A stretch of DNA of 64,000 nucleotides from Methanobacterium sp. SMA-27 (GTDB lineage Archaea; Methanobacteriota; Methanobacteria; Methanobacteriales; Methanobacteriaceae): positions 2,200,501 to 2,264,500 of the forward strand of contig NZ_JQLY01000001.1 in assembly GCF_000744455.1 (NCBI RefSeq), written 5' to 3'. Numbering within the stretch: position 1 is the stretch's first letter; each line of letters opens with the position of its first letter. Below are positions 54,107 through 63,039 of the stretch, one piece after another. The notes below the pieces were generated by a model. It had not been told where the DNA came from, did not search any database, and saw nothing but the letters and a program-made list of their open reading frames with translations. The position numbers and the translations under genes were made by a program.

Positions 54107-54691
54107 ATGGAAGATCATGCAATTATCCTTGATTATCTTCCTTTAGGTTATGTTAAGGAAGGTGCACCTTCATTTAAAAGAAAACCCATAGCGCAGGCTG
54201 TAGGAACAGAAGAATTTACTCTCCTAGAACTCATTCCAAAGGAGAGGGTTCAGCTAGACATACATGAAAGAGTTTATATTGGTCCGGGTAAGAGAGATGA
54301 GATAGCTCGTGTAAACAGTAGGTTAAAGTATGATAAACTTACAGCAACTGCTAAAATAGAACTTGATTATGTTATAGAGGAAATCATAAAAGAAAAAGAG
54401 GAAAAATTTGTTGAATTTTTCAATGAAGCAGGCCCCATTTCAACTAGATTACACCAGCTAGAATTACTACCTGGAATCGGTAAAAAACATATGTGGGACA
54501 TTATAAATGCCAGAAAACAAGCCAAATTCTCTAGCTTTGAGGATATAAAAAATCGTGTCACTATGCTTGCAGAACCTGTTAAACTCATTGCAAAACGTGT
54601 TCATCTCGAGCTGGAAGCAGGAGAAGACAGAAAGGGTAAGATGAAGTATATTCTCTTTACTAGACCCCCAAAACCAAAAAAACCAAAGTGA
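54107..54691 (+). CDS. DUF655 RNA/DNA-binding protein
   Basis: A 194-aa conserved archaeal protein. The N-terminal part (AIILDYLPLGYVKEGAPSF, IGPGKRDEIARV) resembles an S1-type barrel and the C-terminal part carries a helix-hairpin-helix (LELLPGIGKKHMWDIINARK). The biochemical role is not established. GGTGG before ATG 54107 and the family start decide against the frame extension to 54044. It lies between rpo4 and ksgA, which points to RNA metabolism. Confidence 0.9.
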   Translation: MEDHAIILDYLPLGYVKEGAPSFKRKPIAQAVGTEEFTLLELIPKERVQLDIHERVYIGPGKRDEIARVNSRLKYDKLTATAKIELDYVIEEIIKEKEEKFVEFFNEAGPISTRLHQLELLPGIGKKHMWDIINARKQAKFSSFEDIKNRVTMLAEPVKLIAKRVHLELEAGEDRKGKMKYILFTRPPKPKKPK

Positions 54692-54805
54692 AATACCTTT
54701 TTTTTTATTTCTTTAAACTATGGACTTTTTTATTTGTATTTCAATATCAATTAGCTAAATATCATTGTTACATATTCAATCTCTTTTTAGGAGTTAACTG
54801 TTCTC

Positions 54806-55642
54806 ATGTTGTCCGAAACCCTCAAAATATTAAATAAACAAGGTATAAAACTCGATAAAAGGAAGGGTCAGAACTATCTTATAGATAATAAGGTACTTTC
54901 ACAAATTATCCAAAGTGCAGAACTCTCAATTAATGACTCAGTACTTGAAATTGGTGCAGGGATAGGTACTTTAACTATTCCTCTTGCAAAAAAAGCAGGA
55001 AAAGTTATTGCTATAGAACAAGACAAAAGAATAGCTGCAATTTTAATTAAAAGACTTGATAAACTTAACATTTCAAATGTTGATGTTATTGTGGGTGATG
55101 CAACCAAATTAAATTTTCCAAAGTTCAACAAAGTGGTATCAAACCTGCCATATAAAATCTCATCACCCATAACATTCAAGATCCTTGAAAACAAATTTGA
55201 TTCGGCAATTCTCATGTACCAACTAGAATTCGCTGAGCGTATGATAGCAAAGTCAGGTGATTCAAATTATTCTAGACTATCTGTTATGATGCACTTCTAT
55301 GCAGAAGTTGAAATGCTTTTTAATGTTTCAAAAGATGTATTTTTCCCAAAACCCAAGATATCATCAGCAGTGATCAAATTAACACCTAAGAATAAAGTGG
55401 AATTTAATGAATTATTTTTAAAGGTAACAAGAGCATTGTTTCAACACAAACGAAAAAAAGTTAGAAATGCTCTTATGGACTCTTTCCATGAAATTAATGA
55501 TCTGGATAAGAATGAACGAAAAATTATAATATCAAAATTAGATCAAAACATTATGGATAAAAGAGTAATTATGATGGAACCCGACAGCATTCTAAAACTA
55601 TCAAAAGATCTTGAAAAGTTATTAAAAGAATATTATAACTAA
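54806..55642 (+). CDS. ksgA: 16S rRNA dimethyladenosine transferase KsgA
   Basis: A 278-aa rRNA methyltransferase: KRKGQNYLIDNKVLSQII, motif I LEIGAGIGTLTIPL, NLPYKISSPITFKIL (the NLPY catalytic motif) and the KsgA C-terminal helices with QHKRKKVRNAL. It dimethylates two adjacent adenines near the 3' end of 16S rRNA during late 30S assembly. The Shine-Dalgarno AGGAG is further (12 nt) from ATG 54806 than usual. Confidence 0.97.
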   Translation: MLSETLKILNKQGIKLDKRKGQNYLIDNKVLSQIIQSAELSINDSVLEIGAGIGTLTIPLAKKAGKVIAIEQDKRIAAILIKRLDKLNISNVDVIVGDATKLNFPKFNKVVSNLPYKISSPITFKILENKFDSAILMYQLEFAERMIAKSGDSNYSRLSVMMHFYAEVEMLFNVSKDVFFPKPKISSAVIKLTPKNKVEFNELFLKVTRALFQHKRKKVRNALMDSFHEINDLDKNERKIIISKLDQNIMDKRVIMMEPDSILKLSKDLEKLLKEYYN

Positions 55643-55722
55643 ATTAACCCTGATTACATAATAAATTTCTATTAAATGATAAATTGATATGTTAGCTGAA
55701 ATAATTCTTAATTGGTGATTAA

Positions 55723-56031
55723 ATGAAAAAATCCCCATATGAAATTTTTCTAATGGAATGTCCAGAACTTGCAGCTAAATTCAATGAATTAGTACAGGTT
55801 CAACATTCAATTAAAGGTCTTGATCAAAAAACAAAACAGTTGATAAACATAGCTATCCAGACAGCTAACAAGAATCCCACAGGGGTTAAAATTCATGCAA
55901 TGATGGCCAAAACAGAAGGTATAAAAAGAGAAGAAGTAATAAATGCTGTTACAATGAATCTTCATCTTTCGGGTCTTTCAAATGTCCTTGAATGTCTTCC
56001 ATCAGCCATTGAAGGTTACGATGGCAAGTAG
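55723..56031 (+). CDS. Carboxymuconolactone decarboxylase/AhpD-like protein
   Basis: A 102-aa alpha-helical protein resembling CMD-family subunits: LDQKTKQLINIAIQTANKNP and VKIHAMMAKTEGIKREEVINAV. The usual CxxC redox pair of AhpD is missing; the second half has only HAMM at the expected place, so it is probably not a peroxidase partner. GGTG precedes the ATG. It lies between ksgA and the HemK-like gene. Confidence 0.8.
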   Translation: MKKSPYEIFLMECPELAAKFNELVQVQHSIKGLDQKTKQLINIAIQTANKNPTGVKIHAMMAKTEGIKREEVINAVTMNLHLSGLSNVLECLPSAIEGYDGK

Positions 56032-56078
56032 ACCATCTTTTTTAAAATAGTTTCTAAATTGTTAAAGTTGGATTTACT

Positions 56079-56669
56079 ATGATTAAATATCAAGGAATGG
56101 AATTTCAAACCAGTAATAATGTTTATGAGCCAGCAGAAGATACATTTCTGCTTGGTGATAATCTTATGGTCCGAAAATCTGACAGTGTTCTTGAAATTGG
56201 TACTGGAACTGGAATCATTGCAATACTAGCTTCTAAAAAAGCTCAAAGTGTAACTGCTATCGATATCAATAAGTATGCAGTTGAATGTGCCAGTAACAAC
56301 GCTGAAAGCAATGCTGCTAATGTTGATATAAGATTAGGTGATCTTTTTGAACCAGTTATAGATGAGAAATTTGACCTGATATTATTCAATACACCTTACC
56401 TTCCTACAAGCGAAGAAGAATTTGTTGATGATGAACTTGAAGCTGCTTGGAATGGTGGGGAAGATGGTAGGTCCGTTATAAATCGTTTCATTAAAGATTT
56501 ACCATTACATTTAAATCCATATGGGCGTGTTCAGCTAGTGCAATCTTCATTGTCTGATGTGGAGGAAACTGTTGCAATGTTGATGGATCTTGGTTTTGAA
56601 GTATCCATATCTGCAAGGGAAAGATTCTTCTTTGAAGAAATAGTTGTTTTAACTGGACAGCTCATCTAA
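56079..56669 (+). CDS. HemK/PrmC-type protein methyltransferase
   Basis: A 196-aa SAM methyltransferase. Motif I is VLEIGTGTGIIAI near 40, then TAIDINKYAVECASNN and the substrate-binding FNTPYLPTSEEE (an NTPY version of NPPY) near 104. It belongs to the archaeal/eukaryotic HemK2-Mtq2 group that methylates the glutamine of the GGQ loop in release factor. The length fits. The ATG lacks a strong Shine-Dalgarno. Confidence 0.9.
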   Translation: MIKYQGMEFQTSNNVYEPAEDTFLLGDNLMVRKSDSVLEIGTGTGIIAILASKKAQSVTAIDINKYAVECASNNAESNAANVDIRLGDLFEPVIDEKFDLILFNTPYLPTSEEEFVDDELEAAWNGGEDGRSVINRFIKDLPLHLNPYGRVQLVQSSLSDVEETVAMLMDLGFEVSISARERFFFEEIVVLTGQLI

Positions 56670-56743
56670 AATAACTCAAAAATCTTTATTATTTTACAAA
56701 AGAAGATCAAATAAATAAAATTAATATTTTTTTAGGTTTATTT

Positions 56744-58000
56744 TCACAGCAACAAAGTAGCTATAAGACCAATACTCAGCACCATCACAATAACAACTGT
56801 TGCAATGGCGATGAAGTTGAATAGCTTTGAGTTTACATATTCTCCCATAACCCTCTTATCGTTGATAATAAGCAACATCAATATGAGTACAAATGGTAAT
56901 AGCAAACCATTTGCAACTTGTGAGAGGAATAAGATTGTAAGAAGTGGTACACTAGGAATTAATATTATAATCACTGCAAGTATTATAAGTCCAAGATACA
57001 AACCATGAAAAACTGGAGCTTCTCTAAATCCCTTGGAAACTCCAGCTTCGAAGCCTAAACTTTCACATATATAATATGCTGTTGAGAGAGGTAAAATGCT
57101 TGCTGCAAAGAGTGAAGCGTTTAGAAACCCAAATGCAAATAATATACTGGCATATTGGCCAGCAAGGGGCACTAATGCATTTGAAACATCTGCTACATTA
57201 TTGACTTGTATCCCATTTGTGTGGATTGTTGCTGCACATGCTAATACAATGAAAAATGCTACTATATTCACAACTATTGCACCAAAGATCGCGTCAACTT
57301 TCGAATACTTCAAATTTTTCAGACTGATTCCCTTTTCAACAACAGAAGATTGTATGTAGAACATCATCCATGGTGCTATTGTTGTTCCAACCATTCCGAT
57401 TACCATAGTAATATAAGCTGTACTTAGGCTTATTTGAGGTACAATAACACTCTTTGCAGCAAGTCCCCAGTCAGGTTGTGCAAGAAATCCTGCAACAATA
57501 TATGATAAGTAAAGAGAGGAAGCGAGTAAAAATACTTTTTCCACACTCTTGTAAGTTCCTTTAACTACCAACAACCAAACAAATAGTGCTGCAGCTGGTA
57601 AAGCAACGAGTCGTGGTACTCCAAATATTCCTGCACTAACTGCAATACCTGAGAACTCTGCTAGTACATTTCCAAAGTTGGCAAGTAAAAGTGCAATCAT
57701 CATCAAAAAAGTAAATTTAATACCCACCTTCTCGCGTATAAGATCAGCAAGACCCTTTCCAGAAACTATGCCCATTCTAACACCCATTTCCTGTATAACA
57801 GCCAGAGCTATTATCATTGGAATGAACGTCCACAGAAGATTGTATCCAAATTGAGCACCTGCTAGGGAGTATGTAGTTATTCCACCGGCGTCGTTGTCAA
57901 CATTTGCTGTGATTATTCCTGGACCCATTACAGAGAGGAATATTATAAAACTTAAAAAAGCAGGGTTTTTAAAAACCCTACGGAAGATTGTAAAATCCAT
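56744..58000 (-). CDS. Nramp-superfamily transporter, probably Nramp-related magnesium type
   Basis: A 418-aa protein with about 11 membrane segments of the LeuT-like Nramp fold. In helix 1 the metal-binding DPGN motif is replaced by DNDAGG (residues 35-40, after MGPGIITANV), and in helix 6 the usual (A)MPH is APWMM (209-213). Ordinary Mn/Fe Nramps keep DPGN and the Met, whereas Nramp-related magnesium transporters (NRMT) do not. The gene follows a TM-less PRC/MgtE-N/CBS gene by 9 bp, which supports magnesium as substrate. Transport specificity is inferred. Confidence 0.85.
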   Translation of the reverse strand: MDFTIFRRVFKNPAFLSFIIFLSVMGPGIITANVDNDAGGITTYSLAGAQFGYNLLWTFIPMIIALAVIQEMGVRMGIVSGKGLADLIREKVGIKFTFLMMIALLLANFGNVLAEFSGIAVSAGIFGVPRLVALPAAALFVWLLVVKGTYKSVEKVFLLASSLYLSYIVAGFLAQPDWGLAAKSVIVPQISLSTAYITMVIGMVGTTIAPWMMFYIQSSVVEKGISLKNLKYSKVDAIFGAIVVNIVAFFIVLACAATIHTNGIQVNNVADVSNALVPLAGQYASILFAFGFLNASLFAASILPLSTAYYICESLGFEAGVSKGFREAPVFHGLYLGLIILAVIIILIPSVPLLTILFLSQVANGLLLPFVLILMLLIINDKRVMGEYVNSKLFNFIAIATVVIVMVLSIGLIATLLL

Positions 58001-58009
58001 TAAAAAACC

Positions 58010-59251
58010 TCATCTTCCAAACATTCTTGGAACTCTTTTCTTCCACGCAGTAGGTAAAACAATATCAATGGCATCATCTACAGTGATAATACCCCTCAAT
58101 TTAGTTTCCTCCTCGACAACGGGTAAAGCAATCAAATTATATTTGGCAATTTTCTGAGCAACCTCATGCTGATCTTCCATTACATCAGCTTTTATTATGT
58201 GGGTATGCATGATCTCTGAAACATTTCGATTAGGTTCTGAAAGTAGAAGATCCCTAAGCGAGATTACACCCACAAGATCTCCTCTTTTCGATATAACATA
58301 AACATAGTATATAGTTTCAACATCTTCTGCCATATGCCTCAATGAATTTAAAACCGCCCTTACAGTTAAATCCTGATCAACATAGGCAAATTCTGTTGTC
58401 ATGATTCCTCCTGCCGTGTTCTCGGGATACTTTAACAACTTCCTTAGATCATCAGATTCTTCTGGCTCCATTAAATCTAAGAGTTCTTCAGCTTTTTCTT
58501 CAGGCAAATCAGCTAAAACATCTGCTGCATCATCTGGAGACATTTCATCTAGAATTTCAGCCGCTCGTTGGCTATCCATGCCCTCTAAAAGTGAAACTTG
58601 TCTTTCTGGAGAAACTTCCTCAAGAGTGTCTGCAGCAGATTCATCGTCTAAAGATGTTAAAATATTCAAAGATTCATTTAATCCCAATTGATCTACAATT
58701 TCCGCCATATCTGCAGGGTGGAGCTTTTTTATTTTCTGTTTAGGCACCTTCAATTTGACATTGGAATAATCACTTTCCAATGGATCAATATCCTTCCATG
58801 AGATGAGATCCTCATTTGAAGTTATTCCAAGTGGTTTTATTATCCTATTAAGACTTAACCTTCTTAAAATACCATTAACACCAATATCAACACCAATAAC
58901 ATGAAAGTGACCATTAGTTGGAGATATTTTTATGTCGTTGACTCTTCTGATCTTTTTGCCTTCAATGTCAACCACTTGCCTGTCCATCACATCTTTTAAA
59001 AGGATGATATCATGTTTTTGAATTTTATAGGGCTTAATATCTTCTAATGAATATTTAAGTTTTATTTCTTTACCTAAACCTCCAATATATCTCCATGAAA
59101 CATTTATTGTCTCTTTGCCGGTTGTACTAATTTTTAAAGCTTTAATAATTGGATATGAATGGTCCGATGATACTATAACATCCTTTAATTTTCCTATTCT
59201 TTCTCCTGTTGGAGATATCACTGGTTTTTTGATGAAATCACTTAGATACAA
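58010..59251 (-). CDS. Soluble PRC-barrel / MgtE-N / CBS protein, likely Mg2+-sensing regulator
   Basis: A 413-aa cytosolic protein with two PRC-barrel-like repeats (about 1-165), an MgtE N-terminal superhelical domain (about 175-280, LHPADMAEIVDQL, with many acidic residues such as EEVSPERQ and EMSPDDAADVLADL) and two CBS motifs (about 285-405). In MgtE the N and CBS domains bind Mg2+ and close the pore, but here no transmembrane domain follows. The Nramp-type transporter gene starts 9 bp downstream, so the protein likely gates or regulates that transporter. Confidence 0.9.
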   Translation of the reverse strand: MYLSDFIKKPVISPTGERIGKLKDVIVSSDHSYPIIKALKISTTGKETINVSWRYIGGLGKEIKLKYSLEDIKPYKIQKHDIILLKDVMDRQVVDIEGKKIRRVNDIKISPTNGHFHVIGVDIGVNGILRRLSLNRIIKPLGITSNEDLISWKDIDPLESDYSNVKLKVPKQKIKKLHPADMAEIVDQLGLNESLNILTSLDDESAADTLEEVSPERQVSLLEGMDSQRAAEILDEMSPDDAADVLADLPEEKAEELLDLMEPEESDDLRKLLKYPENTAGGIMTTEFAYVDQDLTVRAVLNSLRHMAEDVETIYYVYVISKRGDLVGVISLRDLLLSEPNRNVSEIMHTHIIKADVMEDQHEVAQKIAKYNLIALPVVEEETKLRGIITVDDAIDIVLPTAWKKRVPRMFGR

Positions 59252-59289
59252 GTTCTCACCTCCTTAAATTTTGTGGATCTTAATTTTGA

Positions 59290-59730
59290 TTATATTGGTG
59301 GAATTACTCCCTCTTTAACACGCTCCATAACGATCATTTCAGTCAGATCTTCAACACCATCAACAGACCTGACTTTACTGTTCATAATTTCATTGAGCTC
59401 TTCTATACTATGCGCCCATACCTTGATGAGTATATCATATTCACCTGATACACTGTACACTTCAGATACTTCTTCAAGCTTTGAAAGCTCATTTTTAACA
59501 TTTTCATGTTTTTCCGACTCAGTCTGTATGATAATAATTGCAGTTACCTTCAAACCCATTTCATCAGGGTCAACTAAGAGAGTATACTGTTTGATCACAC
59601 TTTTCTCCAACTTTTTAAGTCGGTTGGATATGGTTGCGTCCGGAACATTTATCTCTTTAGACATTTGGGAGAGAGTTATTCTAGAATTCCTGACCAAGGA
59701 ACGAATTATTTCAGAGTCTATATCGTCCAT
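59290..59730 (-). CDS. Lrp/AsnC-family transcriptional regulator
   Basis: A 146-aa regulator with an N-terminal winged HTH ([34 protein letters not shown]) and a C-terminal RAM/ligand-binding domain ([20 protein letters not shown]). It probably binds DNA as an octamer and responds to a small molecule. GGTG precedes the ATG. The gene is upstream of the MgtE-like and Nramp genes by about 40 bp on the same strand, so it may control them. Confidence 0.9.
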   Translation of the reverse strand: MDDIDSEIIRSLVRNSRITLSQMSKEINVPDATISNRLKKLEKSVIKQYTLLVDPDEMGLKVTAIIIIQTESEKHENVKNELSKLEEVSEVYSVSGEYDILIKVWAHSIEELNEIMNSKVRSVDGVEDLTEMIVMERVKEGVIPPI

Positions 59731-59984
59731 TTCAAATTCACCACAAATTTATTTATGAATTTAGTATATTACTACTACACATATAAACGTTAGGGAAGAT
59801 TACCAAAAATCTTTCAATATACTGGAAAATTACCCATATTTTGCTATATAACTGAGAATATAAAATTATAACCATTATGGAGTAAACAATGTTAACACTC
59901 CCCACTTGTTAAATCCCCTGAAATTTGATTATAAACTCTTAAAAAAAATATTATTAAATTCAAATTTTTGTATCTTATGAATAT

Positions 59985-60965
59985 TTACATCCATATCTTC
60001 AAAACAAAAAATGCGGGCTGAGGTTTAAGATGGTTAATCTTAACATCCTCAGGAGGAGTGTCCTTAGTTACACCAACAACATAAGTATTAAAATATTTTT
60101 CCTTATCTCCATTTGTGAAAATATGCAGTACAAACGTTTCTTTACTTTTATTTTTTGAAAGATCTGAAATAATAGAATTTATATTTATAGGTTTTGAAGT
60201 AAATTTCTGGGCGTTCAGAATCTTATTATCTGGAGTATCAATTATCCATGTAGAATAGTCGGTATAATTTTCATTCATAACATTAGAATCTGTCAATAAA
60301 TAAAAGTCTTTTGAATTAATATCTTCCATGTTAATGGTGAATGGTGCACATATCCATCCTGATTTGCTTTTATTGAAATCCGGCCTCCTATGATCGTGCC
60401 CCTCCATATTCATATGGGTACACACATACCCTGATTCACTATTCTCATTGTAAATATCTGGTTTTATACTTAGATAAACATCCATGAGTTCGTAATCATA
60501 TAGAATAGTTCTATTAACAACTGTTATGTCCCCAATATTGTTAGGAGGAGTTTGATTTTGTACTACAAAGATTGGAATTGATGGATCAGTTGGATAGATC
60601 ATCAAATTATAACTAGTTGATTCAGGCAGCATTCTGGTTAGCATTTCAGGTTCTTGTTTAAGACGGGATATCTTCCTCATACTTAAAGTATTTCTGACCA
60701 CCCCTTTTCCAATTTCATATTTTGCTAATCCAGGAGTAATGCGTGTGACGTATTTGATTTCCTCCCAGTTTTCAGGAGAACCCGGTGTATTGATCAAAAT
60801 ATCGGCTGCATCATTTGCAATTCTATCAAGAGAAGTTTCAGTAGAATAATCATATATTTTGTTTCCTGCAATGTCCATTGCATCAGCTGATATTCCTATT
60901 ATTACGGTTAGTAAGATCAATGCAAACATTGCATCTATTGTAAATGCTTGACCTCTTCGATCCAA
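59985..60965 (-). CDS. Pilin-like surface protein
   Basis: A 326-aa protein beginning MDRRGQAFTIDAMFALILL, a hydrophobic segment directly after a short basic leader, typical of archaeal class III/type IV pilin-like precursors. The rest (about 280 residues) is extracellular, with Cys pairs around CTHMNMEGHD and GWICAPF. It starts at TTG 60965 behind GGGGATG. It may be assembled into, or processed by, an EppA/PibD-type system elsewhere in the genome; that is inference. Confidence 0.7.
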   Translation of the reverse strand: MDRRGQAFTIDAMFALILLTVIIGISADAMDIAGNKIYDYSTETSLDRIANDAADILINTPGSPENWEEIKYVTRITPGLAKYEIGKGVVRNTLSMRKISRLKQEPEMLTRMLPESTSYNLMIYPTDPSIPIFVVQNQTPPNNIGDITVVNRTILYDYELMDVYLSIKPDIYNENSESGYVCTHMNMEGHDHRRPDFNKSKSGWICAPFTINMEDINSKDFYLLTDSNVMNENYTDYSTWIIDTPDNKILNAQKFTSKPININSIISDLSKNKSKETFVLHIFTNGDKEKYFNTYVVGVTKDTPPEDVKINHLKPQPAFFVLKIWM

Positions 60966-60992
60966 TTAAACATCCCCTTTAATGTTTGTTTC

Positions 60993-61319
60993 TTAATTTT
61001 CTTTATTTGAAATTTGATTCTCTGAAAATGTCTCGATATTTGATATTCCATATTTAGTTCTGTGTCCATTATCCAGAAATATTCTAAAATAAAGATTAAA
61101 TGTAGAATAATATTCCACTGCTTCTCCATTATAGATTCCATTCATATCATCGTTAAATAATACATGATCTATAGAGCATGGAGCAGTTGAAACTCTTTTG
61201 TTAGTTCCTGCAGGTACTATGAACGTTTCTAATCCATAGTGGCTACATATAGCCTTTCCTTCCAATCTACATAAAAAACATGCCCCATCATTACTTTCAT
61301 GATAGTAACCATTTTTCAA
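60993..61319 (-). pseudogene. Uncertain ORF, probable fragment of a surface or pilin-like gene
   Basis: A 108-codon frame (CFLCRLEGKAICSHYG near the start, YYSTFNLYFRIFLDNGHRT later) with no Shine-Dalgarno and only a TTG 61319 start. In the same frame, directly upstream, lies a stop and then a 20-codon open segment (VTGNNLLATYTFKFKTGA). The pieces may be relics of a larger gene. A translated small protein is not excluded. Confidence 0.4.
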
Positions 61320-61358
61320 TAATACAAATTTAAATAAAAAAAGTAAAAAGAGGTATTT

Positions 61359-61458
61359 TTATGCTCCTGTTTTGAATTTGAATGTGTAGGTTGCTAGTAG
61401 GTTATTTCCTGTCACCATCATTTAACTCATCCTTTTTGAAAATTTCGTAAAAACTCAT
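61359..61458 (-). pseudogene. Two overlapping mini-ORFs, possible pilin remnant
   Basis: MSFYEIFKKDELNDGDRK (61458-61402, with GAGGT before its ATG) overlaps in another frame MMVTGNNLLATYTFKFKTGA (61421-61359). The first looks like a short cytoplasmic leader of a pilin, the second like a surface-protein C-terminus, as if the middle were deleted. Low confidence. Confidence 0.3.
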
Positions 61459-61653
61459 TTTTTCTACCTCTTATCACTTCAAAGATTCAAATTTTCTGAA
61501 ATTAGTTCTAATTCTATTTAATTTTACAAAATAGGGATATTTAGTTAAGTTTATCTTAAATTCTTAAATTTTTGTAGATATTATCCTATTTTATTATATT
61601 ATGTCAAAGGGTTTATCATTTATGGTAAACATAATGTTATAAGGTGATACAAG

Positions 61654-62253
61654 ATGGCAATGGAAGAAAATATGGATACTATGCATGAAGGAGATTTCGA
61701 TAAAAAATGGATGGGACTCTGGGAAGAACATGTTGCCTGGACCAGACTAACTATCATAAGTTTAGTGGACATCAAAGATGCAACAGAGACTATTGCCACT
61801 GAAAATCGGTTATTAAGAAACACCAAAGACATGGCAGAAGTGTGTAGAATGTTTTATGGTGAACAAGCTGCAACTAAATTCGATGAATTAATGACCGAAC
61901 ACCTTACAACAGCTGCAGAACTGGTGCAGGCAGCAGTCGCAGAGGATAATACAAAAGAGGATGATGCTGAAAAAAGATGGTACAAAAATGCAGATGAAAT
62001 TGCAGCCACTTTAAACAGGCTAAACCCCAACTGGGAAGAAAAAGAAATGAAAAATATGTTATACGACCATCTAAGACTAACCAAAGAAGAAACAATGGCC
62101 AGAATAACCAAAGACTATACAAAAGACATATCTACTTATGATGAAATAGAAAAACAAGCAAGAATGATGGCAGATGGATTTTCCCACGGAATAATCATGC
62201 AATTCCCTGAAAAATTCGAAATGAAGAAAAAACACTTCTGGCAACGAATGTAA
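61654..62253 (+). CDS. Helical protein of a bacterial-type family often mislabelled acetylglutamate kinase
   Basis: A 199-aa almost all-helical protein: WMGLWEEHVAWTRLTIISLVD, ENRLLRNTKDMAEVCRMFYG, MTEHLTTAAELVQAA, RWYKNADEIAATLNRLNPNW and LYDHLRLTKEE. This pattern (W-H-WTR start, LLRN, WY-NAD-IA, LYDHL) matches a family common in Firmicutes. It has no kinase motifs. The function is unknown. GGTG precedes the ATG. It stands alone and may be of bacterial origin. Confidence 0.7.
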   Translation: MAMEENMDTMHEGDFDKKWMGLWEEHVAWTRLTIISLVDIKDATETIATENRLLRNTKDMAEVCRMFYGEQAATKFDELMTEHLTTAAELVQAAVAEDNTKEDDAEKRWYKNADEIAATLNRLNPNWEEKEMKNMLYDHLRLTKEETMARITKDYTKDISTYDEIEKQARMMADGFSHGIIMQFPEKFEMKKKHFWQRM

Positions 62254-62400
62254 ACATAATTACTATTCTTAAAATCTTTTTTTTAAATTTCTATTTCTTT
62301 CTAGTTTACTATTTTACAAAACTGAATAATAATGTTCGATATCTATAAAAAGTGTCATTTTCATTCTATAAAAAAAAGTATTAGAGAGTAAATTAAGAAT

Positions 62401-62739
62401 TTATAATCTGCCCCTACCTCTGCCCCTACCTCCTATTAAAACTCCTATTACTCCACCTATTGCACCGATAATTGCAAGAATTATTATGTTACTTATACTT
62501 GCTGCAACTCCAAATCCAATTAAAGCAAGTATGAATAATACTATTGCTGCAACGATACCAACAAGTGCCCCATTGACAGCTCCATTTATGTAGTCTCCTC
62601 CTATCATATAACCAACATAAATTGTGGCTATTAAGAATCCTATGAATGCTCCCGATGGTGATATCAAACCAAGGATAAAACCAAGAATTATTGCAATTAC
62701 TACTCCAATTATTACAGTATTCCATCGTACATAAACCAT
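62401..62739 (-). CDS. Small glycine-rich membrane protein (DUF5518-like)
   Basis: A 112-aa protein with four hydrophobic segments and Gly-rich turns (YVGYMIGGDYINGAVNGALVG), ending in a basic GGRGRGRGRL tail. It is paralogous to the protein at 37617-38018. GGGAGTG upstream places the start at ATG 62739 (MVYVRWNTVII); the frame extension to 62781 is not supported. Function unknown; a GxxxG-rich fold like this suggests oligomerisation in the membrane. Confidence 0.75.
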   Translation of the reverse strand: MVYVRWNTVIIGVVIAIILGFILGLISPSGAFIGFLIATIYVGYMIGGDYINGAVNGALVGIVAAIVLFILALIGFGVAASISNIIILAIIGAIGGVIGVLIGGRGRGRGRL

Positions 62740-62816
62740 ATTCACACTCCCAATATTATTTGATAAGAAGATAGTAATCAATAAATTTTTAATAAATATT
62801 CATTATCTTATAATTT

Positions 62817-62981
62817 TTATCTTTTATTTTTACCTTCGGCTTCTTTAGCTTTCCCCTTCATTTCTCCTTTCATCTCTTTAGCTTTCCCTTTTATTTCTCC
62901 TTCCATCTCTTTAGCTTTTCCTTTTATTTCTCCTTTCATTTCCTTTGCTTTTCCTTTCATTTCACCTGTTTTTTCACTCAT
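62817..62981 (-). CDS. CsbD-like small repetitive protein
   Basis: A 54-aa protein not long enough for a standard ORF cut-off. After MSEKTGEM it is four copies of an 11-residue unit (KGKAKEMKGEI with small changes) and a basic end (EGKNKR). The pattern resembles CsbD-like/LEA-type stress proteins, which are disordered until bound. GGAGGG eight bases before ATG 62981 is an excellent Shine-Dalgarno. Confidence 0.8.
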   Translation of the reverse strand: MSEKTGEMKGKAKEMKGEIKGKAKEMEGEIKGKAKEMKGEMKGKAKEAEGKNKR

Positions 62982-63039
62982 AAAAATCCCTCCATAATAT
63001 GTTTTACTTTCCTAATTCATAATATTATATTTATATTTT

